Shown one piece after another: positions 1-9,857 of a DNA stretch of 64,000 nt; the first letter of the stretch is position 1; each line of letters opens with the position of its first letter. The stretch comes from [Leptolyngbya] sp. JSC-1 (lineage in GTDB: Bacteria > Cyanobacteriota > Cyanobacteriia > Elainellales > Elainellaceae): assembly GCA_000733415.1 (NCBI GenBank), contig KL662191.1, forward strand, positions 87,243 through 151,242, in the 5' to 3' direction. The notes beneath the pieces were generated by a model. It worked only from the letters and a program-made list of their open reading frames with translations, was not told the DNA's origin and did not search any database. The position numbers and the translations under genes are program-made.

Positions 1-78
1 CCCCTTCGTTAAGGGGGAGTTGAGGGGGAGTCTCGCAAAGGAATGATGGAGTCAAGAAGACTTCTCAGACATCCTCTT

Positions 79-189
79 ACAGCCTTTTTCAGGCTAGTGA
101 AGTCCGAAAAACGGGGTGCAGGGGCAGTGCCCCTGCGTGGGGGCTTCGCCCTCACACCTCCCGTACCTCACATGAGTGAAAAACGCTTA
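79..189. repeat. hairpin-rich dispersed element, copy 1
   Basis: About 111 bp closely matching the segment at 25183-25296. The ends are imperfect inverted repeats: the left begins ACAGCCTTTTTCA and the right end ends TGAAAAACGCTTAT. Inside are two stem-loops. The first is CAGGGGC-AGT-GCCCCTG. The second has arms GTGGGGGC and GCCCTCAC around TTC. The paired sequence of the second stem differs from copy 2 while pairing is kept. It has no coding capacity. It looks like a non-autonomous miniature element or REP-like repeat. The family is not recognised. Confidence 0.75.
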
Positions 190-587
190 TCTTCTTGCTC
201 CTACTTTGCATGAGTTGTCAGGTGAAAGAGCGAGAAAATTACTTAGAGCAGCTTGGTTTAAGTGCATTCTCAGGGTTAATTTAGAGGGCTGTTCAGAGTT
301 TTGGGTCAATTCAGCTTTTGACGTCGTACTTCTCCCACCCGCGAATCAATTTGCGGCCTAATCGGAGAAGTCTGCGCCTACAGCAGCCTTCTCGCAGAGT
401 AGCAGACTAGACGGGGGATTAGTGCACTTGAGTGGGCCTGCTTCAATAGCCCGCAATTCATCTATGGGTGGGTCAGGTACCGAAGCGAACAGAAACATTT
501 ACAGATCCTAATTCAGCTGCTCATAAGCGGGGAAAAGTTTAACTGGCAGAGTCGGAACGTGGTGCTCATAACGTTCCTAGTAGTGTT

Positions 588-613
588 TTGGCGACATTAT
601 TTGGCGACATTAT
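588..613. repeat. 13-bp perfect tandem duplication
   Basis: TTGGCGACATTAT occurs twice head-to-tail, followed by a partly similar ATCGACACCATT. It is one of many short tandem duplications in the non-coding DNA of this window. The CGACA-type spacing faintly recalls transposase-binding repeats at Tn7-like ends, but nothing else of such an element is present. Confidence 0.7.
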
Positions 614-1286
614 ATCGACACCATTGCTTTAGGTTTTTCAACTTCGTGTCGAAGTGATTAAGCCTAAGGCTACTGTTTGGACCACAGAGGTATAGTTCTG
701 CCCTATCTCCTCAAACTGTAACCCACGGCTGACAGCTGAATGGACTCCAGTTGTAACTCTATTTATTACTCTGATCGGCTACTCTACTTGTTCAAAAGGA
801 CCAGATTCTAACCTGGAAAATACTGGATCCATAGCTTTTCAGTAGAGCTTTTCAGGCGTTTTTAGCAGAAAGTACTTGCAAAACTCTAGAGTTGTATGTA
901 ATTACACGAACTATACTGCTGACGAAATGAACTAGTTCAAAAGATTTTTGGCCAGAGTGCAGTGCGTATAACTTTTGAATAGTTATTAAGTTGAAACACG
1001 CAAAAATTGCGATTTGATTCTCCGTTCTACGACTACTTGCTAAGCCAATAAGATTTGTCGTAGGAAAACATTGAATTAACTGAAGTTACTCTACCTTTGA
1101 ACCTATTTTCCTCTACCGAATTGAGTCTAAGTTTGGTAATTGCCAGTACTACAGCGATGGTTCTACAGCGTGAAAATACGCAAAATTCAATGCCTTAATG
1201 AACTACTTGAACCAGCTTGAACTGGGGCGGTGAGTGTAATAGATTAAGTTCACCTTTACAATAATTTCGCCCAATTTGGCCTCCAC

Positions 1287-2705
1287 ATGAGCGTTGATGA
1301 AGCTCTAAAAGTCATAGAGCAGGTTTTGCTGCTGAGACAATTGAATCCAATCGAACGATTTATCTTTCAACAGTCATGGTTGGGCCGGAACTACCAAGAT
1401 ATGTCGCAAGATTGCAGCTATGGCACAACTTACATTAAAGAAGTTGGCTCCCAACTCTGGCAGGATCTTTCAAAAGCAACTGGTGAAAAGGTAACTAAAA
1501 AGAATTTGCATCTTGTTTTGCGACAAGACAAACGCCATTTAGCGGAATTTAACCAAGAAACCATTCGTAAGACGCAGGGAACTGTAGATGAATCCGTCGC
1601 AGCATCTGGAGCCATACCTGCAGCGACACTTGCGGCTGAATCAAACCTCAGAACCTTCTTGGAATTTCCTTCAGGACTGGTACCAACAAATTCTCCTTTC
1701 TATGTTGCTCGTCCTCCTATCGAAGAACTGGCGCTGGCAGAAATTACCCAACCGAGTTGTGCCCTGCAGATTAGAGCGCCCCGCCAAATGGGAAAAAGCT
1801 CGCTGCTGACCCGGATTCTGGCTCACGCGGCGGTACAAGGCTGTCGGCCCGTTTACATCGACTTTCAGGAGGCAGATAATGCGGTGTTTGAGTCGCTGGA
1901 TCGGCTACTGCGTTGGCTTTGTATTAATGTCAGCAGAAAGCTGGATCTGAATCCAGCCCTTGCAGCCTATTGGGATGAAAGTATGGGCAGCAAAGTTAGC
2001 TGTAGTGTGTATTTTGAAGCTTATTTGCTAGAGCAAATTCGGGCACCAATTGTGCTGGGGTTAGACGAAGTGAATCGGATTTTTGATTACCCCACTGTAG
2101 CGGATGATGTTTTGTCGATGCTGCGCTATTGGCACGAGCAGGCTAAACAAGGAACGATTTGGCGTAAGCTGCGCTTCATTGTTGTTCAAAGCACAGAAGC
2201 GTATACTTCCGCTGATTTTCAGCAATCTCCCTTTGATGTGGGACTGGCGCTGACTTTATCTGCCTTTACGCTGGAGCAGATGCAGGATTTGGCGTTGCGC
2301 TATGGCTTACTGTGGGCATCGGAGATTGATAGCCCGCAATTAATTAGTCTCTATCAACTGCTAGGAGGGCATCCCTACTTAACGAATTTAGCGTTTTATC
2401 ATCTGCATCGTGGTGTGCTCACCTTAGGGCAACTGTTGGATACTGCCGCAGAACCTAGCGGAATTTACGGCCAATATCTGCGAGACCATTTGGCCATCGT
2501 ACAAAATGAACCTGCTCTGGTGCTAGCCATGCAGCAAGTGCTCAACTCCGACATAGGAGTTCGCTTGGAGACCCTTAAGGTCGCCTACCAACTCGAAAGC
2601 TTGGGGTTAATCCAGCTAGATGGCACGCTGGCGAAACCAAGCTGTGAGCTTTACCGCCTTTATTTTAAAAAGCACTTGGCTGATTGTTCTGTGCCTTGTG
2701 CTTAG
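1287..2705 (+). CDS. AAA-like ATPase with N-terminal vMAP-type HTH
   Basis: A 472-residue P-loop protein. Residues 1-80 match the helix-turn-helix module found at the N-terminus of vWA-MoxR-associated proteins (start MSVDEAL, then the QSWLGRNYQDMS region). Residues 125-420 match the AAA_35 type of ATPase. Its Walker A is RAPRQMGKSS (163-172), its Walker B is PIVLGLDEVN (254-263), and the QSTEAY segment that follows is typical of the family. In cyanobacteria such proteins are multi-copy and are inferred to act in signalling or conflict systems, with the HTH recruiting partners. No effector domain (TIR, caspase-like, WD40) is fused at the C-terminus, and no vWA or MoxR partner lies next door, so this is a solo copy. 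ATPase assignment is firm; the biological role is not known. Confidence 0.85.
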   Translation: MSVDEALKVIEQVLLLRQLNPIERFIFQQSWLGRNYQDMSQDCSYGTTYIKEVGSQLWQDLSKATGEKVTKKNLHLVLRQDKRHLAEFNQETIRKTQGTVDESVAASGAIPAATLAAESNLRTFLEFPSGLVPTNSPFYVARPPIEELALAEITQPSCALQIRAPRQMGKSSLLTRILAHAAVQGCRPVYIDFQEADNAVFESLDRLLRWLCINVSRKLDLNPALAAYWDESMGSKVSCSVYFEAYLLEQIRAPIVLGLDEVNRIFDYPTVADDVLSMLRYWHEQAKQGTIWRKLRFIVVQSTEAYTSADFQQSPFDVGLALTLSAFTLEQMQDLALRYGLLWASEIDSPQLISLYQLLGGHPYLTNLAFYHLHRGVLTLGQLLDTAAEPSGIYGQYLRDHLAIVQNEPALVLAMQQVLNSDIGVRLETLKVAYQLESLGLIQLDGTLAKPSCELYRLYFKKHLADCSVPCA

Positions 2706-2731
2706 CAGATTGGAAGATAGGATCCAAGCCA

Positions 2732-3589
2732 CTACTTGGTGTCTGCGGCTTCGGGTAAGGGTCGTGGCTGATAGGGCATGGGAATGTACTGAACCGAGGG
2801 TCGCCCGGTCATAGGTTGAGGATACAGCTCCATGAGATTGTAGATTTCTAGAGGTAGTCCTACCGTAATCGGCAAACCCAATTCCTTGGCTTCTTCAACT
2901 AGGATGGGATAGTCGTGGGTGACTCGGCCTGTGGTCAACGCCTCAATAATCCGGTCAATATTTTCTGGATTGATTTTCTGCTGCGGCACCTCATCCTCTA
3001 GTAGAGCACGCACAAACCGCTGCACTTGTCGGATTGCTTTGCGGGCAATATCGGCTGTGATCAGAGTCTGGTCATCAATATCACTCACGGGTTTATCTTC
3101 CACCACCCGCAGCACACTAGCCGCTGGCGTATTGCCAAGCTGAGGATCGACCGGACCAAGGACAGCATTTTCATCCATGACGATTTCGTCGGCTGCCATG
3201 GCTAGCATGGTGCCACCACTCATTGCATAGTGGGGAATAAATACAGTCACTTTGGCGCGGTGACGCAGCAAGGCTCTGGCAATCTGTTCGGTAGCAAGCA
3301 CTAGCCCGCCCGGAGTATGCAGAATCAGATCAATCGGCACGTCGGGGGGAGTGAGGCGAATGGCCCGCAGCACCTGTTCGGAATCCTCAATATTGATAAA
3401 GCGAGAGAGGGGAATCCCCAACAGGCTAATGGATTCTTGACGGTGAATCATCAGGATCACCCGGCTGCCGCGCTGTTGCTCCAAGGCTCGAATGGCTGCT
3501 AGCCGACGAGATTCTACGATTCGCCGCTGAATGACCGGCTGCAACGAAGAAATGAGAATGAAGATCCCAAACAGGTCAAAAAAGCTCAT
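2732..3589 (-). CDS. membrane-anchored Clp-fold serine protease (SDH/SppA-like)
   Basis: A 285-residue protein of the serine dehydrogenase proteinase family (Clp/crotonase fold, related to SppA). Residues 1-20 form one hydrophobic anchor. The oxyanion-region motif HTPGG is at 91-95, the nucleophile is Ser124 in the YAMSGGTML segment, and GPVDPQ follows at about 145. These are the family hallmarks of a protease cutting membrane or signal-peptide-like substrates. The ATG at 3589 is preferred because the eight residues in front of it (MPNREGVC) are untypical and the anchor then begins directly. It is convergent with the ATPase gene, 26 bp between stops. Substrate unknown. Confidence 0.85.
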   Translation of the reverse strand: MSFFDLFGIFILISSLQPVIQRRIVESRRLAAIRALEQQRGSRVILMIHRQESISLLGIPLSRFINIEDSEQVLRAIRLTPPDVPIDLILHTPGGLVLATEQIARALLRHRAKVTVFIPHYAMSGGTMLAMAADEIVMDENAVLGPVDPQLGNTPAASVLRVVEDKPVSDIDDQTLITADIARKAIRQVQRFVRALLEDEVPQQKINPENIDRIIEALTTGRVTHDYPILVEEAKELGLPITVGLPLEIYNLMELYPQPMTGRPSVQYIPMPYQPRPLPEAADTK

Positions 3590-4938
3590 GCAGACTCCTT
3601 CCCGATTCGGCACATCAAAGGTGATTAATGGTAACTAACACCCTGAAGTAGGAAAATGATGACCTTCAGGTGCCAGATCTGCCAATCATTAAAGCGGACA
3701 GACCGCCAAACAAAAACTACCTAAAGAGGAATCATACAGGGGTTTTTAGCTGAAAGCGAGGGGAAGGCAAGCCAGTTGTCAGTTCCTGTAATGTAGGCTC
3801 ACTTAGGCTGTATAACCTCAAGTTTTGCTTGGTCGGTCTAGTAAAGTTGGGAACTTGTACTGATTGCTCAACATAAGGCTAGACATGCAGCAATTTATCT
3901 CGTAAACCTATATATTAGGCAGCCTATGAAGCAGCCATTCAAAAGTTTATCCGCTCAATTCTATCCTTTTTGTTCCTTTAGCAATTCTTAGAATCGTAAT
4001 TCAATCTGTTAACCCGTAAAGATCGCAACGTAGGCTTGGCAAGGCAATGGTTAAGCTATCAGCGGGAGTACCTGCAACTAAACCCTTATCTTCCTATACT
4101 TCGGTGGCTTTACAGATTCTGATCTATTGAATCAAATCTCAGTAAGTTCACCATGAACATGCTTAATGGCTGATCTGGGAGTATCAAGTGGCTAAAGCCT
4201 TTTTAATCCATCGTTTCAGCCAATAAAGGCAGCTAAAATCGTGCAGATCTTGAAGAAACTTTAAGCAATTTCGACGTAGCTTCACTAGAACTTTATAGTG
4301 CTATTTGCTACAAGTTTGAATAATGTATTTAGATAGTTACGGGATATCACTGTCTTACTCAGTAGTATTTTGTCTTAGTTGTGTTCTCCTGTGTAGTGTT
4401 TTGCGAGAATTACCAGTTTTAAGCAGATGGACGATGAAAGACCAAGTCGCAGATCAGACTAGTAGGGCAAATCCCTCAAACCAAGTCTGCTCAGCCAGTG
4501 AATCCAATGATTTGGCGCTCCTGTAGTCCTAGCGTTCTGCCGGTGGCGAGCCAGATGGTTGCGCTCTGCCCACGGAACGCGCAGGTATTCGATCAATGGA
4601 TTAATTGGGCTGCCCAACTTTGGGTGGACTTACTGAAGCTGAGCAATCTTGGCACTATTGGCTAGATAGTAGGCCAACTTTGAACGGGCTGCTAATTTAG
4701 CCCTGACTATTTTGCTTTTGTTTTTCTGATTCTAGTTTTTCTGATTCTAATTTTTCTGATTTTGGTGTTTCTGCTTAGATTTATCTAACTGCTGGAGGGA
4801 GGCATCTATCCTGCTAGCGCACCCATTTCTGCTGACTCAACTTGCTGTCGGTTCAGGGTGGGTTAAGAAGTGCCACACTTCTGCGCCAGTTTTGTTTTAT
4901 CTAGCCCAATCTCTTAGCTCGAACAATCGAAGGAACTC
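3590..4938. other. long non-coding stretch with a 15-bp tandem triplication
   Basis: About 1.35 kb without a convincing gene. A 67-codon frame at 4323-4526 shows no family resemblance and is probably chance. A triplicated 15-mer lies at 4721-4765. The last 20 bases before 4939 carry the ribosome site GAAGGAA for the next gene. No transfer RNA or known structured RNA was recognised. Confidence 0.55.
4721..4765. repeat. 15-bp tandem repeat, three copies
   Basis: Three adjacent copies of TTTTTCTGATTCTAG, TTTTTCTGATTCTAA and TTTTTCTGATTTTGG, in non-coding DNA upstream of the gene at 4939. Pyrimidine-rich, probably slippage-generated. Confidence 0.85.
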
Positions 4939-6033
4939 ATGTTGAAACCAACCCGAATTGCCGATACGGCTTCAGTCAATCAGTTGATTAAGCTATGGGC
5001 AGCTCGATATAGGCCCGATTTATCAGTTCTGCCGACTGAGAAGGGGCAGTTTCCCATCGCTACCTTAATGGAGTACGCAACTGAAGCAGGGCGATCGCAA
5101 ACGGTTGAACAGGCAAGGCGACTGCTGAAACTCCACTGCCAAATCGCTGGATTAAAGACCAACTCGCTTTTCTCCTACCTCCCCAATATCATCAACCTAG
5201 CCGAAGCACGTCAGTTTGCTGACTCGGTTGAGCAGGTCTATAGCACTATGCTGGAGGTGTATCTGCAACAGCCGCCTCCTAGCCGCTATCTCCGCTTCAT
5301 GACTGTCTCTAGCGATGTGTTCAGTAGGCTGGCTCTCTCGGCGCTGATGTTGCCCACCATAATTCAACTCGCCGAGGCTGTAGAACCCGCCATACTTCAG
5401 CTTCAAGCCCAGCATCTGTGTTCTTCCAATCGCCGATCGATTGGATTTATGACAACACAGTTTCACTTCAGTACGCGAGAACTGCTGAAGCACCTATCTC
5501 CTTGCGAACAGGTGTTGCTTTCACCCTATCTCAAGTTTGTAGAAGAGCAGGTCTGTATTCCTTGGCAGCGGATTTGTCAGGCTGCAGAACACTACTCAAC
5601 GGTTTCGCCAACTTTCGTTTTGGTTGAGCAGATGTTACCGAATAGCCAGACGATTGCAGAGGAGGTGTACCGGCAGGCTAGTAGCCTTCACGGTCAGTCT
5701 TGCAGTCGGCGCGGAGTATTTAGCAATCCAGAGATTGCTGCGTCCACGATTCGCGACCTCAATATGATTCAAGCCTACTTGTGGCTCTGCCTGCTAGAGA
5801 ATGATCTGACCGCAATTGAGCAGGATCTGTTGCCGCTCTGCCAAATGGTGTTTCCAACGGTGGGAGTAAGCTGGACCTTGGTTGAATCGGTACTCCAGCT
5901 TCTAGTCCAGGAGATTCAGGCGCGAGTTAAGCCCGATCAGCTGAGTTTGTTGCTCCCCTACACGCGAGCACTGCAAGCCCGGTTTGCAGCTGGTGTACCA
6001 GAACTGCCTGAGAAGAAATTACTTTATCTGTAG
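4939..6033 (+). CDS. conserved-looking helical protein, function unknown
   Basis: 364 residues with no signal peptide and no membrane segment. The sequence is predicted largely alpha-helical, with many Leu/Gln-rich amphipathic stretches, and with cysteines scattered rather than in a metal motif. I do not recognise a family. A good ribosome site (GAAGGAA, 5 bases before the ATG) and codon use like its neighbours support a real gene. It stands alone, flanked by 1.3 kb of non-coding DNA upstream, and ends at a strong terminator shared with the convergent nadE. One HIP1 octamer (5091) lies inside. Confidence 0.75.
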   Translation: MLKPTRIADTASVNQLIKLWAARYRPDLSVLPTEKGQFPIATLMEYATEAGRSQTVEQARRLLKLHCQIAGLKTNSLFSYLPNIINLAEARQFADSVEQVYSTMLEVYLQQPPPSRYLRFMTVSSDVFSRLALSALMLPTIIQLAEAVEPAILQLQAQHLCSSNRRSIGFMTTQFHFSTRELLKHLSPCEQVLLSPYLKFVEEQVCIPWQRICQAAEHYSTVSPTFVLVEQMLPNSQTIAEEVYRQASSLHGQSCSRRGVFSNPEIAASTIRDLNMIQAYLWLCLLENDLTAIEQDLLPLCQMVFPTVGVSWTLVESVLQLLVQEIQARVKPDQLSLLLPYTRALQARFAAGVPELPEKKLLYL

Positions 6034-6138
6034 AAAAACAATGTGACAGGATTGACAAACAATCGACCTATGGGCGTCATACGGTGGCCCTATTCTAATC
6101 TCATAGGTTTCTAGCACCATCCTCAGACCAATTCATTT

Positions 6139-6170
6139 CCCCGGTTTCCGACACCGGGGTTTTGCTTTTG
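6139..6170 (+). terminator. rho-independent terminator after the 4939 gene
   Basis: Stem CCCCGGT (6139-6145) with ACCGGGG (6153-6159) around a 7-base loop, followed by TTTTGCTTTTG. The T-rich tail is on the plus strand, so it ends the plus-strand transcript. The same stem may weakly block the convergent nadE message. Confidence 0.85.
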
Positions 6171-6171
6171 T

Positions 6172-7941
6172 TCAGCGATCTGGGTTGTGTTGGGTCAGCG
6201 GCATTGTCTGGTGCTTGTGAGTCGGTACCCAGCAGCTGGCAATTGGCATTCGCCACCCTGTACCAAAGGCACGATCGGTGATTTTGAGGCCGGGTGGGGC
6301 CTGTTTGCGTTTGAACTCGGCTCGTGTCACTAGCTTGATCACCTGATCGACGGTGGCTGCATCCTGTCCAGACGCAACAATCTCAGCGGGAGACTTGTGT
6401 TGCGTAATGAACTGACAGAGAATGTCATCCAAAATATCGTAGGGCGGTAGCGAGTCCTGATCAACCTGGCCCGGCTTTAGTTCGGCACTGGGCGCTTTGA
6501 TGAGAATCGAGGCTGGAATCAGTTCTGACTGAGCAGGGTTTGATCTGGGATGGAAGGAAGGTTCTAATTCTGAAGTGCTCTGGCCCGTTTGATTCAACCA
6601 GCGGCAGATGGAGTAGACCCGCGTTTTGGGTACATCGGCAATAGCGGCTAGACCTCCGTTCATATCGCCGTATAGAGTGCAGTAGCCGACGGCCAACTCT
6701 GATTTGTTGCCGGTAGAAATCAGCAGATGCCCGAATTTATTTGAGATTGCCATTAGTAAGTTGCCGCGAATCCGAGACTGGATGTTCTCCTCGGCTAGGC
6801 CAAACTCGGTGCCGGCAAATAGCTCTGCAAAGGTCTGATCGTAGGCTTTCATCAAGTCACCAATTGGCAAAATTTGGGTTTGGATCCCAAGGTTTCTTGC
6901 TAGCTCCAGCGCATCCTTGATCGAATGGTCGGAACTGTAGGGAGACGGCATCAGCACACCCAGCACATTGTCTACCCCTACTGCTGTCGCCGCGATCGCC
7001 GCCACTAAAGCCGAATCAATACCGCCACTCAGACCCAGCACCACTTTCGAGAAACCGCATTTGCACACATAGTCGCGGACTCCCAGGACCAGAGCCGCCC
7101 AGATTTCGGCATCTGCCGTTGCGGGTTGGGGCGCAATCGATCCGGCACAAAGGTCGCTCTTCTTTGGGTCAAACTCCACGATCACGAGATCTGAGGCAAA
7201 AGCGAGGCCCCGGCAGACTAGGTCTCCCTGCCGGTTAAATCCAACGCTACTGCCGTCAAAAATCAAATCATCGTTGCCGCCTACCTGGTTGGCGTACAAA
7301 ATTGGCTGTCCGTAAGTTTGGGTAGCCTGCCGCAAAATTGCCTCTCGGAGCTGCTGCTTAGAAACGCTGTAGGGAGAAGCTGAGAGGTTGACAATCAAAT
7401 CGACTCCGGCTGCTACCAGTTCGGCGAGGGGATCAATGGCGTAGTTGCGCTTACCCCAGAAAGTTTCATCGTTCCACAGGTCTTCGCAGATGGTGACACC
7501 AATCCGCACCCCATCTAAGGTAAAGGCGCGAGTTTCGCTGCTGGGTTCAAAGTAGCGGTCTTCGTCGAAAACATCGTAGGTGGGCAGCAGGCGTTTATGA
7601 AAGAACTGCTCTACCTGGCCGTTTTGCAGCAGGGCTGTACTGTTAAATAGGGGTTTGCCACCAGTTTGCAATGCGTAAGGATTAGGTGCCACCGTGCCAA
7701 CTAACACCGCTATCTCTGTTGGTAGCGCTTGGGCGAGTTGAGGCAGAATCGCCGTCATTTCGGCTACAAAGGCAGGCTGCATCAGCAAATCACGGGGTGG
7801 ATAGCCGCAGAGGGAGAGTTCTGGCGTCAGCAGCAAGCGCACTCCCTGAGCCGCGGCAGTTTGAGCGGCGCTTAAAATCTGCTGGGTGTTGTACGACAGA
7901 TCGCCGATGGTGGGGTTGAGCTGGGCAATGGCAACTTTCAT
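6172..7941 (-). CDS. nadE: glutamine-dependent NAD+ synthetase
   Basis: 589 residues. It makes NAD+ from nicotinic acid adenine dinucleotide with ATP, using ammonia released from glutamine by its own N-terminal domain. The N-terminal nitrilase-type glutaminase has the Glu-Lys-Cys triad: Glu41 in LLTPELSLCGYP, Lys in FHKRLLPTYD, Cys in VTICEDLW. The C-terminal synthetase has the ATP P-loop LGLSGGIDS. Length is slightly above the usual two-domain bacterial form because of a short basic/His-rich tail. The ATG at 7941 (MKVAIAQLNP) is preferred over a TTG three codons upstream. It is third in a minus-strand run after cysA and a binding-protein gene, 128 bp behind the latter, so co-transcription is uncertain. 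One HIP1 octamer at 6992. Confidence 0.96.
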   Translation of the reverse strand: MKVAIAQLNPTIGDLSYNTQQILSAAQTAAAQGVRLLLTPELSLCGYPPRDLLMQPAFVAEMTAILPQLAQALPTEIAVLVGTVAPNPYALQTGGKPLFNSTALLQNGQVEQFFHKRLLPTYDVFDEDRYFEPSSETRAFTLDGVRIGVTICEDLWNDETFWGKRNYAIDPLAELVAAGVDLIVNLSASPYSVSKQQLREAILRQATQTYGQPILYANQVGGNDDLIFDGSSVGFNRQGDLVCRGLAFASDLVIVEFDPKKSDLCAGSIAPQPATADAEIWAALVLGVRDYVCKCGFSKVVLGLSGGIDSALVAAIAATAVGVDNVLGVLMPSPYSSDHSIKDALELARNLGIQTQILPIGDLMKAYDQTFAELFAGTEFGLAEENIQSRIRGNLLMAISNKFGHLLISTGNKSELAVGYCTLYGDMNGGLAAIADVPKTRVYSICRWLNQTGQSTSELEPSFHPRSNPAQSELIPASILIKAPSAELKPGQVDQDSLPPYDILDDILCQFITQHKSPAEIVASGQDAATVDQVIKLVTRAEFKRKQAPPGLKITDRAFGTGWRMPIASCWVPTHKHQTMPLTQHNPDR

Positions 7942-8069
7942 ATCCGGCAAGAGGTTGTCCGAAGATTGTGTAACGATTATTCAACTGTATCGATTGCCAG
8001 CAAACTGTATCCAGGAGAGCGGCTCCCTGGGTTAATGTTCCCCTTGCCCATCACTTCAAGGTTGGACGA

Positions 8070-9764
8070 TCACTTTTTGATTTGCCAGAAGAAAAACTGC
8101 TGACTGGGCTGAATTTCTACGCCTTCGACAGCATTTTGGGCAAACACGTAGTCCCTGTCTTGCCAGAGGGGAATATAGGGCACATCTGCGGCCAGCAGGT
8201 CTTGTAGTTCTTCAAATTGCTGTTTGCGAGCAGCCGGGTCTTGTTCGGATCGCTGTTGTTGAATCAATTGATTGGCTTTTTCGCTGTAGTAGAAAGATCC
8301 GCCAGTTTGGCTTTGCCCTGATTCACAGCCGGTGGTGGCGTTGCCCTTCTCACAGGACATGAACGGTTCAATAAATGTGTCGGAATCGAAATAGTCGGGG
8401 TACCAGTCGAGCAGCACGGAAGGATAGGTGCCCTTATCCAGGTTGTCAAATAGGGTAGCGGCTTCTACGCTTTTTGGTTCAATCACCACCATGCCGTCCA
8501 TCTCTTTTTCAATGGCGGCCTTAAGCGTATTGGCAACCAGATTGCGCTTGGTTGAGCTGGAGGAATACCAGATTTCTAGCGTCAGCGGATTGGACGCAGA
8601 AATGCCCGCCTCGGTGAGGAGCGCCTTAGCTTTTTCCATGTTGCCATCGCCATACTGGTCTTTGAACACGGGCTTGTATTCGGCAGAACTAGTAGACAGC
8701 AGACTATAAAGCGGTTCGGCCTGCCCCTGAAACACCCGCTCGTTTAGCAGCTCTCGGTCGATCATGGCGGCGATGGCCTGCCGGACTCGGACATCATCCA
8801 GCGGCTTGCTCTTCTGATTCAGCACCAGGTAATTCACCACATTCGATCCAGCTTCGATCACCTGCCAGCCGCCAGACTGAGCATTTTTCACCAAATCTCG
8901 AATTTGATCGGGATCGAGGGTTTGATAGGCCACATCGATGCCGCCGGTCTTAAAGGTGTTGTAGAGGTTGGCTGGGCTGGCAATGATCTGAATGTCAACA
9001 CCTTGGTTGGCAGGTTTTTCACCCCAGTAGTCGGGATTGGGATCAAGGCGGATGGTGTCGGGGGAGAACTGGGCCAGCTTGTAGGGTCCGGTGCCCACAA
9101 AGTCGTTAGGTTTGAATTTGCCCGCACCAATTTCATAGGCTTTGGGCGAAACAGGCGTCGTGCCATAAAAGGCCAGCAGCGATGGGAAGGCAGAAAATGG
9201 CTGCTTGAGTTTGATGGCAATCTCGTTCTCGCCGGTCGCTTCGATCGATTCCACCCGGTCTGCCAGCAAAAAAGTAGCCCGCCCCTCGTTCTCCATAAAC
9301 CGCTTGATGGAAAACACCACGGCTTCGGCGTTGAGCGGCTCACCATCGTGAAACTTTACGTCAGCGCGTAGGGGAATCGTATAGGTCAAGCCATCTTCGC
9401 TCACCTCGGGCAGAGCAGTTGCGAGCTGGGGCACGAGTTGGGTGGTGCCGGGTTGGTAGGTATAGAGCCGGTCGCCCAGATTTTGCAGCAAAATTCCTGG
9501 GAAGACTTCGTAGGCATCAGCTGGATCCAGGGTGCGGGCTTCCAACGTCGTGCCAATCGTTACCCGGCCATCGCCTGTGGCTCCGGTGGCAGGAGCGTTA
9601 CCTGTAGAGGTAGACTGTCCCCCGCCGCAGCTCACGGTCAGCAGCAAACAGAGGCTAAACAGCCCCACAAGCCGCAGTACCCGTTCACGCCATAGCGCCG
9701 ACCACCATTGGCGCAGCTTGCTGCTCTGCAAATTTCTCTGCATCCCATCCACTAAATTTTTCAT
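8070..9764 (-). CDS. ABC transporter family-5 solute-binding lipoprotein
   Basis: 564 residues. An N-terminal positively charged stretch and hydrophobic helix end in a lipobox-like LLTVSCGGG, so it is probably an outer-leaflet lipoprotein of the plasma membrane. A Gly/Ser/Thr linker follows, then a full family-5 extracellular binding domain of the oligopeptide/nickel type, with typical segments such as ARTLDPADAYE, a VVFSIKRF segment and the FVGTGPYKL signature. The ATG at 9764 has GGAGAGG seven bases upstream and is preferred to the GTG at 9779. Matching permeases and ATPases of the Dpp/Opp type are absent here. The neighbour is a CysA-type ATPase from another transporter class. Peptide or other ligand cannot be told from sequence. 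Confidence 0.92.
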   Translation of the reverse strand: MKNLVDGMQRNLQSSKLRQWWSALWRERVLRLVGLFSLCLLLTVSCGGGQSTSTGNAPATGATGDGRVTIGTTLEARTLDPADAYEVFPGILLQNLGDRLYTYQPGTTQLVPQLATALPEVSEDGLTYTIPLRADVKFHDGEPLNAEAVVFSIKRFMENEGRATFLLADRVESIEATGENEIAIKLKQPFSAFPSLLAFYGTTPVSPKAYEIGAGKFKPNDFVGTGPYKLAQFSPDTIRLDPNPDYWGEKPANQGVDIQIIASPANLYNTFKTGGIDVAYQTLDPDQIRDLVKNAQSGGWQVIEAGSNVVNYLVLNQKSKPLDDVRVRQAIAAMIDRELLNERVFQGQAEPLYSLLSTSSAEYKPVFKDQYGDGNMEKAKALLTEAGISASNPLTLEIWYSSSSTKRNLVANTLKAAIEKEMDGMVVIEPKSVEAATLFDNLDKGTYPSVLLDWYPDYFDSDTFIEPFMSCEKGNATTGCESGQSQTGGSFYYSEKANQLIQQQRSEQDPAARKQQFEELQDLLAADVPYIPLWQDRDYVFAQNAVEGVEIQPSQQFFFWQIKK

Positions 9765-9857
9765 GCCAACCCTCTCCACCTTACTCAGAATCGGCTAGTT
9801 CTCTGCATCAGCATTCAACTATAGCAGGCATAAAGCAATCCTAAATTTCAAATCAAA

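Larger units (their letters stand above)
1..1286. other. long non-coding stretch holding one hairpin element
   Basis: No convincing gene is visible. The left part holds copy 1 of the dispersed hairpin element (79-189). An open frame at 176-361 begins inside that element and has no recognisable family or ribosome site, so I treat it as chance. A 13-bp direct tandem duplication lies at 588-613. The rest is AT-rich DNA leading to the ATPase gene at 1287. A promoter for that gene must lie here, but I cannot point to one with confidence. Confidence 0.6.

Noticed and set aside
176..361. 61-codon frame beginning in the hairpin element
   Set aside because: The start lies inside a repeat, there is no ribosome site, and the protein has no recognisable family.
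588..640. Tn7-like or CRISPR-associated transposon end
   Set aside because: Only two short repeats recall such ends. No TnsB/TnsC/TniQ or effector gene is present in the window.
8888..9371. 150-codon frames on both strands over the binding-protein gene
   Set aside because: They overlap a clear family-5 binding protein and have no independent support.
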